The notes: a model not told the origin generated them from the sequence alone. A stretch of 26,606 nucleotides of DNA from a bacterium UBP6_UBA1209 (GCA_002309575.1 DBXP01000049.1:16225-42830); one strand, 5' to 3'; counted from the stretch's first letter, positions 7,340 to 14,748 are shown. Numbers and translations are program-made.

Positions 7340-8503
7340 TCAGGATTTCGCTTTCCGGTTGCTTCCGGCAACCATTTTGAATTCGTAGATACGGCAGTCG
7401 ATATCACCGTTTTTGATCGGTATGCGGCGGGTCGCCGCCAGGTGGATCAGCTTCGGGAGCTGGAGGTCTCCGGTCAGAAGGTAGACGTTCCAGCCGGCAA
7501 ATCTCTGCTTCAGGAGATCGCCGATTTTCGGATAGAGTTTCCGCATTTCGTCGAGCTCGCCCATCCTCGCGCCGTAAGGAAGGTTCGCGATCATGATCCC
7601 GTGTTCTGCCGGAGCATCTATATCGAGAATATTCGCCTTTTTAAGCTCGATTTTCCCCTCAAGTCCGATGTTCCGGAGATTCTGGCGGGCAGCCTCTATC
7701 GCGAGGTTCGCGACATCGCTTCCGTAAATTTTGAGCTCGGTGTCGTCGTCGAGTTCGTTATCGATCGACTCCTGGTAAACTCCTCTCCAGAGCTCCATGT
7801 CGAAATCAAGAAACTTCTGGAACGCGAATTTGCGCGAGCCGCCGGGGGCGATCCTCAGTGTTGCGCGGGCTGCTTCGATGAGGAAGGTCCCGCTTCCGCA
7901 CATCGGGTCAAGGAGCGGGATCCCGGGTTTCCAGCCGATGAGAGACAAGATCCCCGCAGCCAGATTTTCGCGTATCGGAGCGGCATTCGTCCTCTCACGG
8001 AAACCGCGCTTGAAGAGCGCTTCTCCGCTTGTGTCGAGAAAAATCTTAATATGATCGTGTGTCAAAAAGGCTCTGATGCGCATATCCGGGTTGTGCGGAT
8101 CGACGTTCGGACGAACTCCGAAAAGCTCTCTGAACCTGTCGCAGATCGCATCCTTTATCTTGAGGCTGACAAAGTTCAGGCTCTTCAACGGGCAGTCGTT
8201 CGCTACGCTGTCGATCCTGAAGGTAATCTCCTTTGAAAACCACTCGTTCCACGGGATATTTAGCGCCGTTTCGTAGATATCCTGCTCGTTTTTATAGTTT
8301 GCCGAGCCCACCTCGACATAGATCCTTCCGGCGACCGCCGAATAGAGATTCGCCCGGTAGCAGAGCGCCTTATTCCCCGAAAAGTGGACTCCCCCGTCGG
8401 TCACTGAGATCTCTGCCGCACCGATCGCTTTAAGTTCGTCGGAAAGCGGTTTTTCAAGTCCCCGCGGAGCCGTCGCGAAAAATCTGTACATATTTTTTTC
8501 CAT
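7340..8503 (-). CDS. THUMP-domain class I RNA methyltransferase (RlmL/YpsC type)
   Basis: The predicted protein has 387 residues and resembles the N2-guanine 23S rRNA methyltransferases (m2G2445 position in E. coli RlmL). The N-terminal ferredoxin-like and THUMP region (~5-160, starting MYRFFATAPRGLEKPLSDEL) is followed by a UPF0020 Rossmann domain with SAM motif LLDPMCGSGTFLIEAA (~197-213) and a catalytic-loop motif NLPYG where most relatives have NPPYG. It lacks the extra C-terminal RlmK half of the E. coli fusion. ATG 8503 overlaps the TGA of the upstream glycosyltransferase gene by one base. A GTG at 8506 is the alternative start and has better spacing (10 nt) to GGAGG. Either choice implies translational coupling to the upstream gene. 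Confidence 0.92.
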   Translation of the reverse strand: MEKNMYRFFATAPRGLEKPLSDELKAIGAAEISVTDGGVHFSGNKALCYRANLYSAVAGRIYVEVGSANYKNEQDIYETALNIPWNEWFSKEITFRIDSVANDCPLKSLNFVSLKIKDAICDRFRELFGVRPNVDPHNPDMRIRAFLTHDHIKIFLDTSGEALFKRGFRERTNAAPIRENLAAGILSLIGWKPGIPLLDPMCGSGTFLIEAARATLRIAPGGSRKFAFQKFLDFDMELWRGVYQESIDNELDDDTELKIYGSDVANLAIEAARQNLRNIGLEGKIELKKANILDIDAPAEHGIMIANLPYGARMGELDEMRKLYPKIGDLLKQRFAGWNVYLLTGDLQLPKLIHLAATRRIPIKNGDIDCRIYEFKMVAGSNRKAKS

Positions 8504-10014
8504 CACTTGTTCAAAACCTCCGGAACAGCCTCAAAAACTCTGAAATAGGGAAGATCCTTTACCAGTTTCAACCCCTCCGGCGGATTTTTCTCGATTTTCC
8601 GGACCTCCTTTTTCGGGATGTAGAACCTTGTCACGCTGTAACCTCCGGAGTGCAGAAGCAGCAGGATCCCCGGTTTCCTGATCTGGTCAAGCGAACGTAT
8701 ATGTTTGTAATTATTGTGTTTATATCCTGAATAGTACATCAGTCTGCGGTCGATGTTCTTGTCGGCAAGATAGATCTGCTCTGTCGGGTAGTGCTCAAGG
8801 ACCCACTCTGTCGAGCTCTTCTGGCGCTCGCGCCTCGCCTTGAACCTTCCGCTCTCACTCTCCGAGAAGTAGACGTTGCTTGCGAACATCGCGACCAGAA
8901 GAAGAGACATGGCGACTGTCAACACTTTGTTTTTATTCATATATTCGACCAAAAGGACTGCAAAGACAGCACATATCGGAAGGATGAAGACTATCGAATA
9001 GCGGATGTTCCTGATGAGCATCGTGTACGGAGAAAAGCTTGTCGGGGCGAACGAAAGAAAAAGGAAACAGGCAGCATACCATGCGAGGAAAAGCAGCTCC
9101 TTCCCCCTCTTCTTCATGCAGAGCCTGACACCGATGCACAGAAGCGCCGCGATCAGGAAGTAGCCGTTGAAACCGTATGTGCGCCAGTTTGCGAAATCCT
9201 GCTTGAGGAACATCGTCCTGACGTAGAAAAATGTATCCTTCGGATCGACGTCATCCATCGAATTCTGGTATGTGATGGCCTTTTCGCTGATTTTGATGTG
9301 GTGAAAGAAGTCGTTGTGGATCGCAAGGTAGACAAAGCCCTGAACCGCCGGGATTATGAAGGTGCAGAGTGCGGCAAGCGCGATAAATCCTACCGTTTTT
9401 TTGTTGAAACCGCGCTTTACGACAAGGTACAGCGACATCAGCGGCGCAATTATGACACCGGTCGTTCTGGCAAGAAGGACCCCGCCGATCGCGAGCCCGG
9501 CAAGGAGAGCCCAGCCCGAAGAGAGCTTTTCCGTCCCGCGCTGGAAGGCATAGACCGTGAGCAGGGTAAAAAACTCAAGAGACGGCGCAACCTGCAGGAA
9601 GTTGCCGTAAATCAGGACAACCGGGAAGGAAAGGTAGAGCAGAGTCGCCACCGATGCGGTAAACCGGTCGGTTTCGCGCTCGACGATCCGGAAGGCAAGC
9701 CAGACGCCCGCAAGCCCGTAGATAAAGGTCGGAGCAATCGACGTAACGTCGTTCACACCGAAGATTTTGTAAAGCAGGGCAACCGGAACATAGACGACCC
9801 AGCGGATATCAAAGATAAAGCCGGCGGAATAATTTCCGTTCGCGAAACGGTTCGCAAGCATCGTGTAGTACAGATCGTCGCCCTCAGCCATCCCCATAAA
9901 AGTTGTGAGCCGCAGCACGAAAGCAAGCATGACCAGAAACCACACAGGGTCGATCCGGCTTGAATTTACCGCGTTTTTCAACCACTCGGCAGGAGCTTTT
10001 TTCACGTTTTCCAT
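8503..10014 (-). CDS. GT39-family-like membrane glycosyltransferase
   Basis: The predicted protein has 503 residues. It is a multi-pass membrane protein with about ten hydrophobic segments through residue ~390, then a ~110-residue soluble tail. The first periplasmic loop after TM1 has AEGDDLYYTMLANRF (D46-D47), the acidic pair expected of ArnT/PMT-type GT-C enzymes that use polyprenyl-phosphate sugars. The exact donor and acceptor cannot be read from sequence. ATG 10014 is preceded by GAGGT at good spacing. It overlaps the downstream methyltransferase gene. Such an enzyme would glycosylate lipid, protein or polysaccharide at the outer face of the inner membrane; the UbiA-like prenyltransferase at 19039 could supply a polyprenyl-phosphate-linked sugar, but that link is speculative. 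Confidence 0.85.
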   Translation of the reverse strand: MENVKKAPAEWLKNAVNSSRIDPVWFLVMLAFVLRLTTFMGMAEGDDLYYTMLANRFANGNYSAGFIFDIRWVVYVPVALLYKIFGVNDVTSIAPTFIYGLAGVWLAFRIVERETDRFTASVATLLYLSFPVVLIYGNFLQVAPSLEFFTLLTVYAFQRGTEKLSSGWALLAGLAIGGVLLARTTGVIIAPLMSLYLVVKRGFNKKTVGFIALAALCTFIIPAVQGFVYLAIHNDFFHHIKISEKAITYQNSMDDVDPKDTFFYVRTMFLKQDFANWRTYGFNGYFLIAALLCIGVRLCMKKRGKELLFLAWYAACFLFLSFAPTSFSPYTMLIRNIRYSIVFILPICAVFAVLLVEYMNKNKVLTVAMSLLLVAMFASNVYFSESESGRFKARRERQKSSTEWVLEHYPTEQIYLADKNIDRRLMYYSGYKHNNYKHIRSLDQIRKPGILLLLHSGGYSVTRFYIPKKEVRKIEKNPPEGLKLVKDLPYFRVFEAVPEVLNK

Positions 10015-10206
10015 ATTTACCTCAATTCAAAAAAGCAGTTTTCTATAGCGTTATCGCAAAATAATTCAAAATCTTTGAGAATTTTTGCCGAAAAAACAAA
10101 GAAAAAAATCCGGCGGCTGTTCGCTGCTGTTTATCTAAAAATTTTTTCCTGATCAAAAATCATAAAAATGCCGGTTTGGACAAAACCACCGGGCTTTCCA
10201 GTCGAC
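10015..10206. other. AT-rich intergenic region between divergent genes
   Basis: The gap between the glycosyltransferase and ATPase 2 starts (10015-10318) holds the glycosyltransferase promoter near 10042-10069, an imperfect GGTTT/AAACC hairpin at 10171-10192, and then the ATPase-cassette elements from 10207. I see no ORF or RNA gene in it. Confidence 0.5.
10042..10069 (-). promoter_or_regulatory. Putative promoter of the glycosyltransferase-methyltransferase operon
   Basis: Minus-strand TTGAAT (10064-10069), 16-bp spacer, TATAGA (10042-10047), 28 bp upstream of ATG 10014. Confidence 0.5.
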
Positions 10207-10237
10207 AAAAGTGTGTGTATATGCAAAAATATCGAAT
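10207..10237 (+). repeat. 31-bp ATPase-cassette element, distal copy (gene 2)
   Basis: AAAAGTG, then TGTGTATATGCA, then AAAATATCGAAT: the same length and layout as the elements at 4223-4253 and 4297-4327. It is 75 bp upstream of the proximal copy. Confidence 0.75.
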
Positions 10238-10244
10238 TGAATAT

Positions 10245-10272
10245 TTGTCTCCTTGAAAAATCGCGTTATTAT
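10245..10272 (+). promoter_or_regulatory. Putative promoter of ATPase gene 2
   Basis: TTGTCT (10245-10250), 16-bp spacer, TATTAT (10267-10272), placed between the two 31-bp elements exactly as for ATPase gene 1. Confidence 0.55.
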
Positions 10273-10281
10273 ACGATCGAG

Positions 10282-10312
10282 AAAAGTGTTTACTGACACA
10301 AAAATATCGAGG
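10282..10312 (+). repeat. 31-bp ATPase-cassette element, proximal copy (gene 2)
   Basis: AAAAGTG, then TTTACTGACACA, then AAAATATCGAGG. Its last bases are the SD (GAGG) of the ATPase gene, so a bound protein would cover both the early transcribed region and the ribosome site. Core arms are GTGT...ACAC-like. Confidence 0.75.
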
Positions 10313-10318
10313 TTGTGC

Positions 10319-11575
10319 ATGAGAATAAAACGTGATTCTTACGAGCAGAAATTATTGAGGAGCCGCAGTAACGGTATGATAAAGGTCATTACCGGTATGC
10401 GCAGAAGCGGAAAATCGTATTTATTGTTCAATCTTTTTGCCGATGCTTTGGAAAAAGAAGGAACACCTAAAGATCATATTATAAAAATAAATCTGGAAGA
10501 CAGGCGTAACAACGAGTTGCGTGATCCGGACAATCTATTGCATTACATCGATGCGCACTTGGCTGATGACGGAAAATATTACATTTTGCTTGACGAAATA
10601 CAGATGGTTAAAGAATTTGAAGATGTACTCAACAGTTACCTTCAAATTGAAAATGCCGATGTCTTTGTAACCGGATCCAATGCAAAATTCCTGTCGAAGG
10701 ATGTGATTACGGAATTCAGGGGACGAGGTCAAAGTATTATGATTCACCCCTTGAATTTTGAAGAATATATGTCGGCCCAGCCTCAGCAGGATCTATACAG
10801 TATGAGACTGCTCTCTGATTATATGCAGTACGGAGGGTTGCCGAAAACAGTTACAATGAGTGATGAAAACGATAAAAAGGAGTATCTGAAAAGTTTATTC
10901 ATTCAAACCTATCTTAAAGACATCAAAGAAAGACATTCTATTAAACTGGACGCCGATTTGGACGAACTGATCGATGTGATTGCAAGCAGTATCGGTTCTT
11001 TAACTAATCCGCATAAAATTCAAAACACTTTCAAAAGTATCAAGCAGAGCCGTATCACTCAAGACACTATTAAATCCTATCTTGACTATATGCAGGATGC
11101 TTTCCTGATAGAAAAAGCCGTTCGTTACGATATCAAAGGCAGAAAGTACATTGATACTCCTGCAAAATACTATTTCGGTGATATCGGACTTAGGAATGCC
11201 AGACTCAATTTCCGACAGACTGAGCAGACTCATTTAATGGAAAACCTGATATACAACGAATTGCGTATCAGAGGATTTGCCGTTGATGTGGGACAGCTGA
11301 CGATGTTCGGCAGGGACACCGAAGGAAAATATGAACGCAAACAACTGGAAGTCGATTTCGTCTGCAACAAAGGATATGACCGGATTTACATACAATCGGC
11401 TTTTGCTTTGCAGTCTGAAGAGAAACAGAAACAGGAATTGCGTTCGCTGAAAAATATTGACGACAGTTTTCAAAAGGTGGTTATTGCCGGAGGTATGCAG
11501 CCTACATATCGCAATGATGACGGAATTCTCATTCTTAACATATACGACTTTCTAATGAATAAGGTCCCGCTATAA
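10319..11575 (+). CDS. AAA ATPase with DUF4143 domain (copy 2)
   Basis: The predicted protein has 418 residues. The start at ATG 10319 (MRIKRDSYEQKLL) follows GAGG by 6 nt; the frame is open further upstream (10253) but that would run across the promoter-proximal repeat. Walker A is GMRRSGKS (26-33) and Walker B YYILLDEIQ (~88-93), with the same FVTGSNAKFLSKDV sensor region. The DUF4143 part carries LEVDFVCNKGYDR and YIQSAFAL, again without the nuclease-type lysine. It is collinear with and highly similar to the ATPase at 2963-4210. Both share a characteristic C-terminus containing QPTYRNDDGILILNI. The gene is visibly AT-richer than the glycosyltransferase and transporter genes beside it, consistent with horizontal acquisition. 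It forms a stand-alone cassette with its own promoter and elements. Confidence 0.93.
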   Translation: MRIKRDSYEQKLLRSRSNGMIKVITGMRRSGKSYLLFNLFADALEKEGTPKDHIIKINLEDRRNNELRDPDNLLHYIDAHLADDGKYYILLDEIQMVKEFEDVLNSYLQIENADVFVTGSNAKFLSKDVITEFRGRGQSIMIHPLNFEEYMSAQPQQDLYSMRLLSDYMQYGGLPKTVTMSDENDKKEYLKSLFIQTYLKDIKERHSIKLDADLDELIDVIASSIGSLTNPHKIQNTFKSIKQSRITQDTIKSYLDYMQDAFLIEKAVRYDIKGRKYIDTPAKYYFGDIGLRNARLNFRQTEQTHLMENLIYNELRIRGFAVDVGQLTMFGRDTEGKYERKQLEVDFVCNKGYDRIYIQSAFALQSEEKQKQELRSLKNIDDSFQKVVIAGGMQPTYRNDDGILILNIYDFLMNKVPL

Positions 11576-11600
11576 AAACTCCTGCAATTTCCCTGCCAAG

Positions 11601-11619
11601 AAAAGTGTATCTAAACACA
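11601..11619 (+). repeat. Partial fifth ATPase-cassette element, downstream of gene 2
   Basis: AAAAGTG followed by TATCTAAACACA matches the first 19 bp layout of the 31-bp elements (GTGT...ACAC arms), 26 nt after the stop codon of ATPase gene 2. The A-run/TCGAAT part is absent. Confidence 0.45.
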
Positions 11620-11710
11620 GCCTGATCTTTTTTTGATGTTCAACAGCCTTTTTGACTTGAAAAACGGGGCGAAACGAGTATCAACGACTGTTATTTTTTT
11701 TGAGGGTGAT

Positions 11711-11767
11711 ATGGACGATCCGTTCAGTAGCGACAATTTAACGAATATCGGCGCGGAGAGCCGCTAG
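11711..11767 (+). CDS. 18-residue leader peptide upstream of the Mg2+ transporter gene
   Basis: The ORF MDDPFSSDNLTNIGAESR starts at ATG 11711 with a good SD (GAGGG at 11702-11706, 4-nt spacer after it) and ends in TAG (11765-11767), nine bases before the SD-masking hairpin. The N-terminal Asp-Asp-Pro is reminiscent of the acidic/Pro start of enterobacterial MgtL, where such residues destabilise translating ribosomes at low Mg2+; the rest has no similarity to MgtL. Expression is not proven. Its position suggests that a ribosome terminating or stalling here affects folding of the hairpin at 11777-11799. Confidence 0.5.
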   Translation: MDDPFSSDNLTNIGAESR

Positions 11768-11776
11768 CACCGTCTG

Positions 11777-11799
11777 ACCTCCCGCGTTCGATGGGAGGT
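11777..11799 (+). promoter_or_regulatory. SD-sequestering hairpin before the transporter gene
   Basis: ACCTCCC (11777-11783) and GGGAGGT (11793-11799) form a perfect 7-bp, mostly G-C stem with a 9-nt loop. The 3' arm is the Shine-Dalgarno sequence of the gene starting at 11804 (4-nt spacer), so the folded form should block initiation. Confidence 0.75.
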
Positions 11800-11803
11800 A
11801 ACC

Positions 11804-13168
11804 ATGAAAAATACGCTTCTTGTTAAAGAAATCCGCGATATGCTCGATGACGAGCTCTACGATGATATCAAAGACTTTGCGGAATCGAACCCTCCTGATG
11901 TTGTCGCTGACTTCTTCGAGGCGCTCAGCACGAACGAAATCATCAAGATCTTCTCATTTATCGACGAAGACATCGCCGCTGAGATCTACTCCGAGTTCGA
12001 AGATGACGTCAAGGCACAGCTGACAAGGGAACTGCCGAGCCGCGAGCTTGCCGAACTGCTCTACGAGCTGCCGGAATCCGTCCACAACCAGATAATTTCG
12101 ACTCTTCCGGAAGAGGAGCAGCTTGAAATCAAGAGGCTTATCGAGGAGATCGACAACGAAGAGCAGATCAAGCAGGAACAGCAGTTCGCGCACATTCCCG
12201 GCATTATCAGAGATAAAGAGGGAACTATCCACGAAAATATCCGAGTCTACCGCCCGTTCAACAAAAAGTTAAAACAAATCAACAAGTTAGAGCAAAACAC
12301 GCTGGTTACGATTTGCGACCCGGATCAGGAGGAGATCGACTTTATATGCAGCGAATTCAAGATCCCGGCCGACTTTTTCGACTACGCGCTCGACAACGAT
12401 GAGAGAGCCCGCGTCGAAGAGGACGGCAGCAACAAGCTCGTGATCGTCAAGATCCCCTACCTCGAAAACGATATCGACGACATGTACGGGACCGTTCCGC
12501 TGGGGATCATCTTCTCCGGCAAAAGCATCGTGATGGTCTGCAGCAAGGAGAGCGAACTTGTCACGAAGCTGATCGCAAAAATGCAGAAGAGCTACACGGG
12601 CAACCTCGCAAAGGACGATTTTGTCCTTTCGGTCCTCTACGACACGACACAGCTCTACCTGCTCTACCTCAAGCAGATAAACAACATCATCGACTTCACG
12701 CAGAGAAACATCCAGGATACGGGCAGAAACGAGGACCTCATCAAGCTCCTGAACCTCGAAAAGAGCCTTGTCTATTTCACGACTGCGCTGAAATCGAACG
12801 AATTTATGGCGATGAAGCTCAAAAAGGTCGGGATCATCCCGAGCAACGAGGCAAACGAAGACAGGATCGAAGACATAATCATCGAAAGCAAGCAGGGGAT
12901 CGAGATGTCGTCGATCTACAACAACATCGTCAGCGAAATGATGAACGCATTCAGCTCGCTTATCTCTAACAAGCTGAACAACATCATGAAAATACTGACG
13001 CTTATCACCATTGTTCTCACGATCCCGATGCTCTTTTCATCGATTTACGGCATGAACATACCGCTCTGGGGAGAGAAATCGCAGATGGCTCTGCCGGTCT
13101 TCATCACCGTTTCGTTCGTTATAACTTCCGTCGTTGTCTGGATTTTCAAAAAGAAGGACTGGTTTTAG
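11804..13168 (+). CDS. CorA-family Mg2+/divalent cation transporter with MgtE-like N-domain
   Basis: The predicted protein has 454 residues. Residues ~1-125 resemble the MgtE N-domain superhelix (PF03448): LDDELYDDIKDFAESNPPDV, FEALSTNEIIKIF and LPEESV-like helical repeats rich in Glu/Leu. A linker follows, then a CorA domain (PF01544) with a cytoplasmic alpha/beta part (~150-260), long helices, and two C-terminal membrane helices. The signature YGMN is at 415-418 at the end of TM1, and the protein ends in the basic KKKDWF tail typical of CorA. CorA pentamers conduct Mg2+, Co2+ or Ni2+ across the inner membrane. MgtE N-domains are Mg2+ sensors in a different channel family, so this combination is unusual. 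It is preceded by a leader ORF and SD hairpin and convergent with the Sel1 lipoprotein gene 18 bp away. Confidence 0.92.
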   Translation: MKNTLLVKEIRDMLDDELYDDIKDFAESNPPDVVADFFEALSTNEIIKIFSFIDEDIAAEIYSEFEDDVKAQLTRELPSRELAELLYELPESVHNQIISTLPEEEQLEIKRLIEEIDNEEQIKQEQQFAHIPGIIRDKEGTIHENIRVYRPFNKKLKQINKLEQNTLVTICDPDQEEIDFICSEFKIPADFFDYALDNDERARVEEDGSNKLVIVKIPYLENDIDDMYGTVPLGIIFSGKSIVMVCSKESELVTKLIAKMQKSYTGNLAKDDFVLSVLYDTTQLYLLYLKQINNIIDFTQRNIQDTGRNEDLIKLLNLEKSLVYFTTALKSNEFMAMKLKKVGIIPSNEANEDRIEDIIIESKQGIEMSSIYNNIVSEMMNAFSSLISNKLNNIMKILTLITIVLTIPMLFSSIYGMNIPLWGEKSQMALPVFITVSFVITSVVVWIFKKKDWF

Positions 13169-13186
13169 ATCTCGTTCTGAAAGTTA

Positions 13187-14710
13187 TTAGTCGCCAAAGA
13201 GGTCGTTGAGCTCGTCTTCGGCATCTCTGCCTTTCTTCTTGTTGTTGCTCTTCTTATTGTTTTTCTTGTTGTTCTTCTTTTTGGGAGCAGGTTTTTCCTC
13301 CTCCTCCTCTTCTTCCTCTTCGTCTATATCGTCTTCCTCTTCATCCTCTTCAGGCTCGTACTTTTTTGAAGGCTTCTTTGCAGGCTTTGCGGGTTTGGAA
13401 GGTCTTTCATCCTCTTCCTCTTCGATATCTTCCTCGTCCTCTTCTTCTTCCTCTTCAGCCTCTCTTCTAGCCTCTTCCTCGGCCTCTCTCCTTGCCTCTT
13501 CAGCTTCTCTTCTAGCCTCCTCTTCGGCAGCTTTTCTTGCCTCGGCAGCCTCTCTTGCAGCCTCGCGTTCCTGACGCTCGTACTCCTCCTGGGCAAGCCT
13601 CTCCTCGAGTTCAGCCTTCTCCTGCTCGAGTCTCAGCCTTTCAGCCTCGGCAGCCTCGCGGCGCTCAGCCTCCTTTCTAGCCTCCTCCTCGGCACGGATT
13701 CTCTCCTCCTCGGCCTTGCGGATAGCCTCTTCCTGCTCGTCGATCGTCGCCTTCAGCGATGTCGCGCTCGGACATGCGGCCTCGAAGCCCTTTGTGCAGG
13801 ATTTATCGTAGTAGCCGTGCATCTCTTTGAGTTTGTCAAGTTCAAGAGTCTCGCCGTATGCTTCGCTCAGGTATACGCCGATGTAGTAGCAGGACTCGGC
13901 GTGATCGGACGCACAGGCTTTCTGGTAGTACTCCTGAGCCTCTGCCGCGCCGCCTTCGACGTTATCGACGATCACTCTCGCGAACTTGTAGCAGGCAGCC
14001 GTCGAACCGCCCTGGCAGGCCTTGTCGTAGTAAGGCTTTGACTTCGGATACTTCTCCTCGGCCTCTCTGTTGTCGACAACGATGTCACCGAGCTTTTCGC
14101 AGATCTCAAGGTCGTTGCCCTCGTTGCAGACCTTGCCCCAGTATTTTTCGACTTTGCTGAAGTTTTCCTCCTCGGAAGCCTTCTTCGAATAGGTCTGGCC
14201 GAGATCTACGCAGGTCTTCATATCGCCTTTGTCGCAGGCAAGCTCGAAATATTCAACAGCCTTTTTTCTGTCCTTTTCGACGTTTCCTTCACCCTTTACA
14301 TAAAAATCTGCAACACCGCGGCAGCCCTTTCCGTTGCCTCTGTCGCAGATTGCCTTGTAAAGCTCGAAAGCCGATGTCGAATCCTTGTAGACGCCGCCTT
14401 TTCCTTTAGCCCACATCTCGGCAAGGACCAGACATGACTCGTCGTACTTGGCGTCGCACGCCTTCTGGAAGTATACCCTCGCAGTCTTGTTGTCATCGTT
14501 GATGGAATCGCCGTTCTGCCAGAGCAAGCCGGCGTTGTGGCAGGCTTCGAGGTGGTTTTCCTCGTCACAGGCCTTCATATAGAATTCCCTCGCCTTGACC
14601 TTATCGGTCTCTCTCAACGAGTTTCCGCGTTCAAACAGAGACATCGTCGTTCCGCAGCCGATAACTGCGAAAAGTACCAAAGAAATGACGCAAAAAAGAA
14701 CTTTTTTCAT
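13187..14710 (-). CDS. Sel1-repeat lipoprotein with coiled-coil and charged tail
   Basis: The predicted protein has 507 residues. ATG 14710 is preceded by GAGGTG. The signal peptide MKKVLFCVISLVLFAVIGC has lipobox VIGC (Cys19). Residues ~25-310 are Sel1-like/Hcp-type repeats of ~36-40 residues with paired cysteines (AREFYMKACDEENHLEAC, YFQKACDAKYDESC, YFELACDKGDMKTC), a fold used as a protein-binding scaffold. Residues ~320-415 are a Glu/Ala/Arg heptad-rich coiled coil reminiscent of TolA's helical domain. The tail alternates strongly acidic runs with Lys/Pro and Lys/Asn clusters (KKNNKKNNKK) and ends in DELNDLFGD. It is probably periplasmic, anchored to a membrane. Partner unknown. It is transcribed divergently from the citF-like gene. 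Confidence 0.9.
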   Translation of the reverse strand: MKKVLFCVISLVLFAVIGCGTTMSLFERGNSLRETDKVKAREFYMKACDEENHLEACHNAGLLWQNGDSINDDNKTARVYFQKACDAKYDESCLVLAEMWAKGKGGVYKDSTSAFELYKAICDRGNGKGCRGVADFYVKGEGNVEKDRKKAVEYFELACDKGDMKTCVDLGQTYSKKASEEENFSKVEKYWGKVCNEGNDLEICEKLGDIVVDNREAEEKYPKSKPYYDKACQGGSTAACYKFARVIVDNVEGGAAEAQEYYQKACASDHAESCYYIGVYLSEAYGETLELDKLKEMHGYYDKSCTKGFEAACPSATSLKATIDEQEEAIRKAEEERIRAEEEARKEAERREAAEAERLRLEQEKAELEERLAQEEYERQEREAAREAAEARKAAEEEARREAEEARREAEEEARREAEEEEEEDEEDIEEEEDERPSKPAKPAKKPSKKYEPEEDEEEDDIDEEEEEEEEEKPAPKKKNNKKNNKKSNNKKKGRDAEDELNDLFGD

Positions 14711-14748
14711 GGATTCACCTCAATTTTCAGTCCATATAAAGAAAGAAC

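Noticed and set aside
7169..8236. 355-codon plus-strand ORF across the lipoprotein start and methyltransferase gene
   Set aside because: Spans the start of one well-supported minus-strand gene and most of another; no family motif.
8791..9963. 390-codon plus-strand ORF opposite the glycosyltransferase gene
   Set aside because: Composition is Arg/Asp/Lys-rich with no recognisable domain, and the sense strand encodes a convincing multi-pass membrane protein.
10171..10192. Imperfect GGTTT/AAACC hairpin as a terminator
   Set aside because: The stem is short with a bulge, and the T-run lies only on the strand where there is no upstream gene to terminate.
11640..11803. M-box (ykoK) Mg2+ riboswitch before the transporter gene
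   Set aside because: None of the conserved M-box segments I know are visible; the region fits a leader ORF plus SD hairpin better.
13206..13574. Ser/Leu-rich plus-strand ORF opposite the Sel1 lipoprotein tail
   Set aside because: Complement of the Glu/Lys-rich low-complexity tail; it produces Ser/Phe/Leu runs by composition alone.
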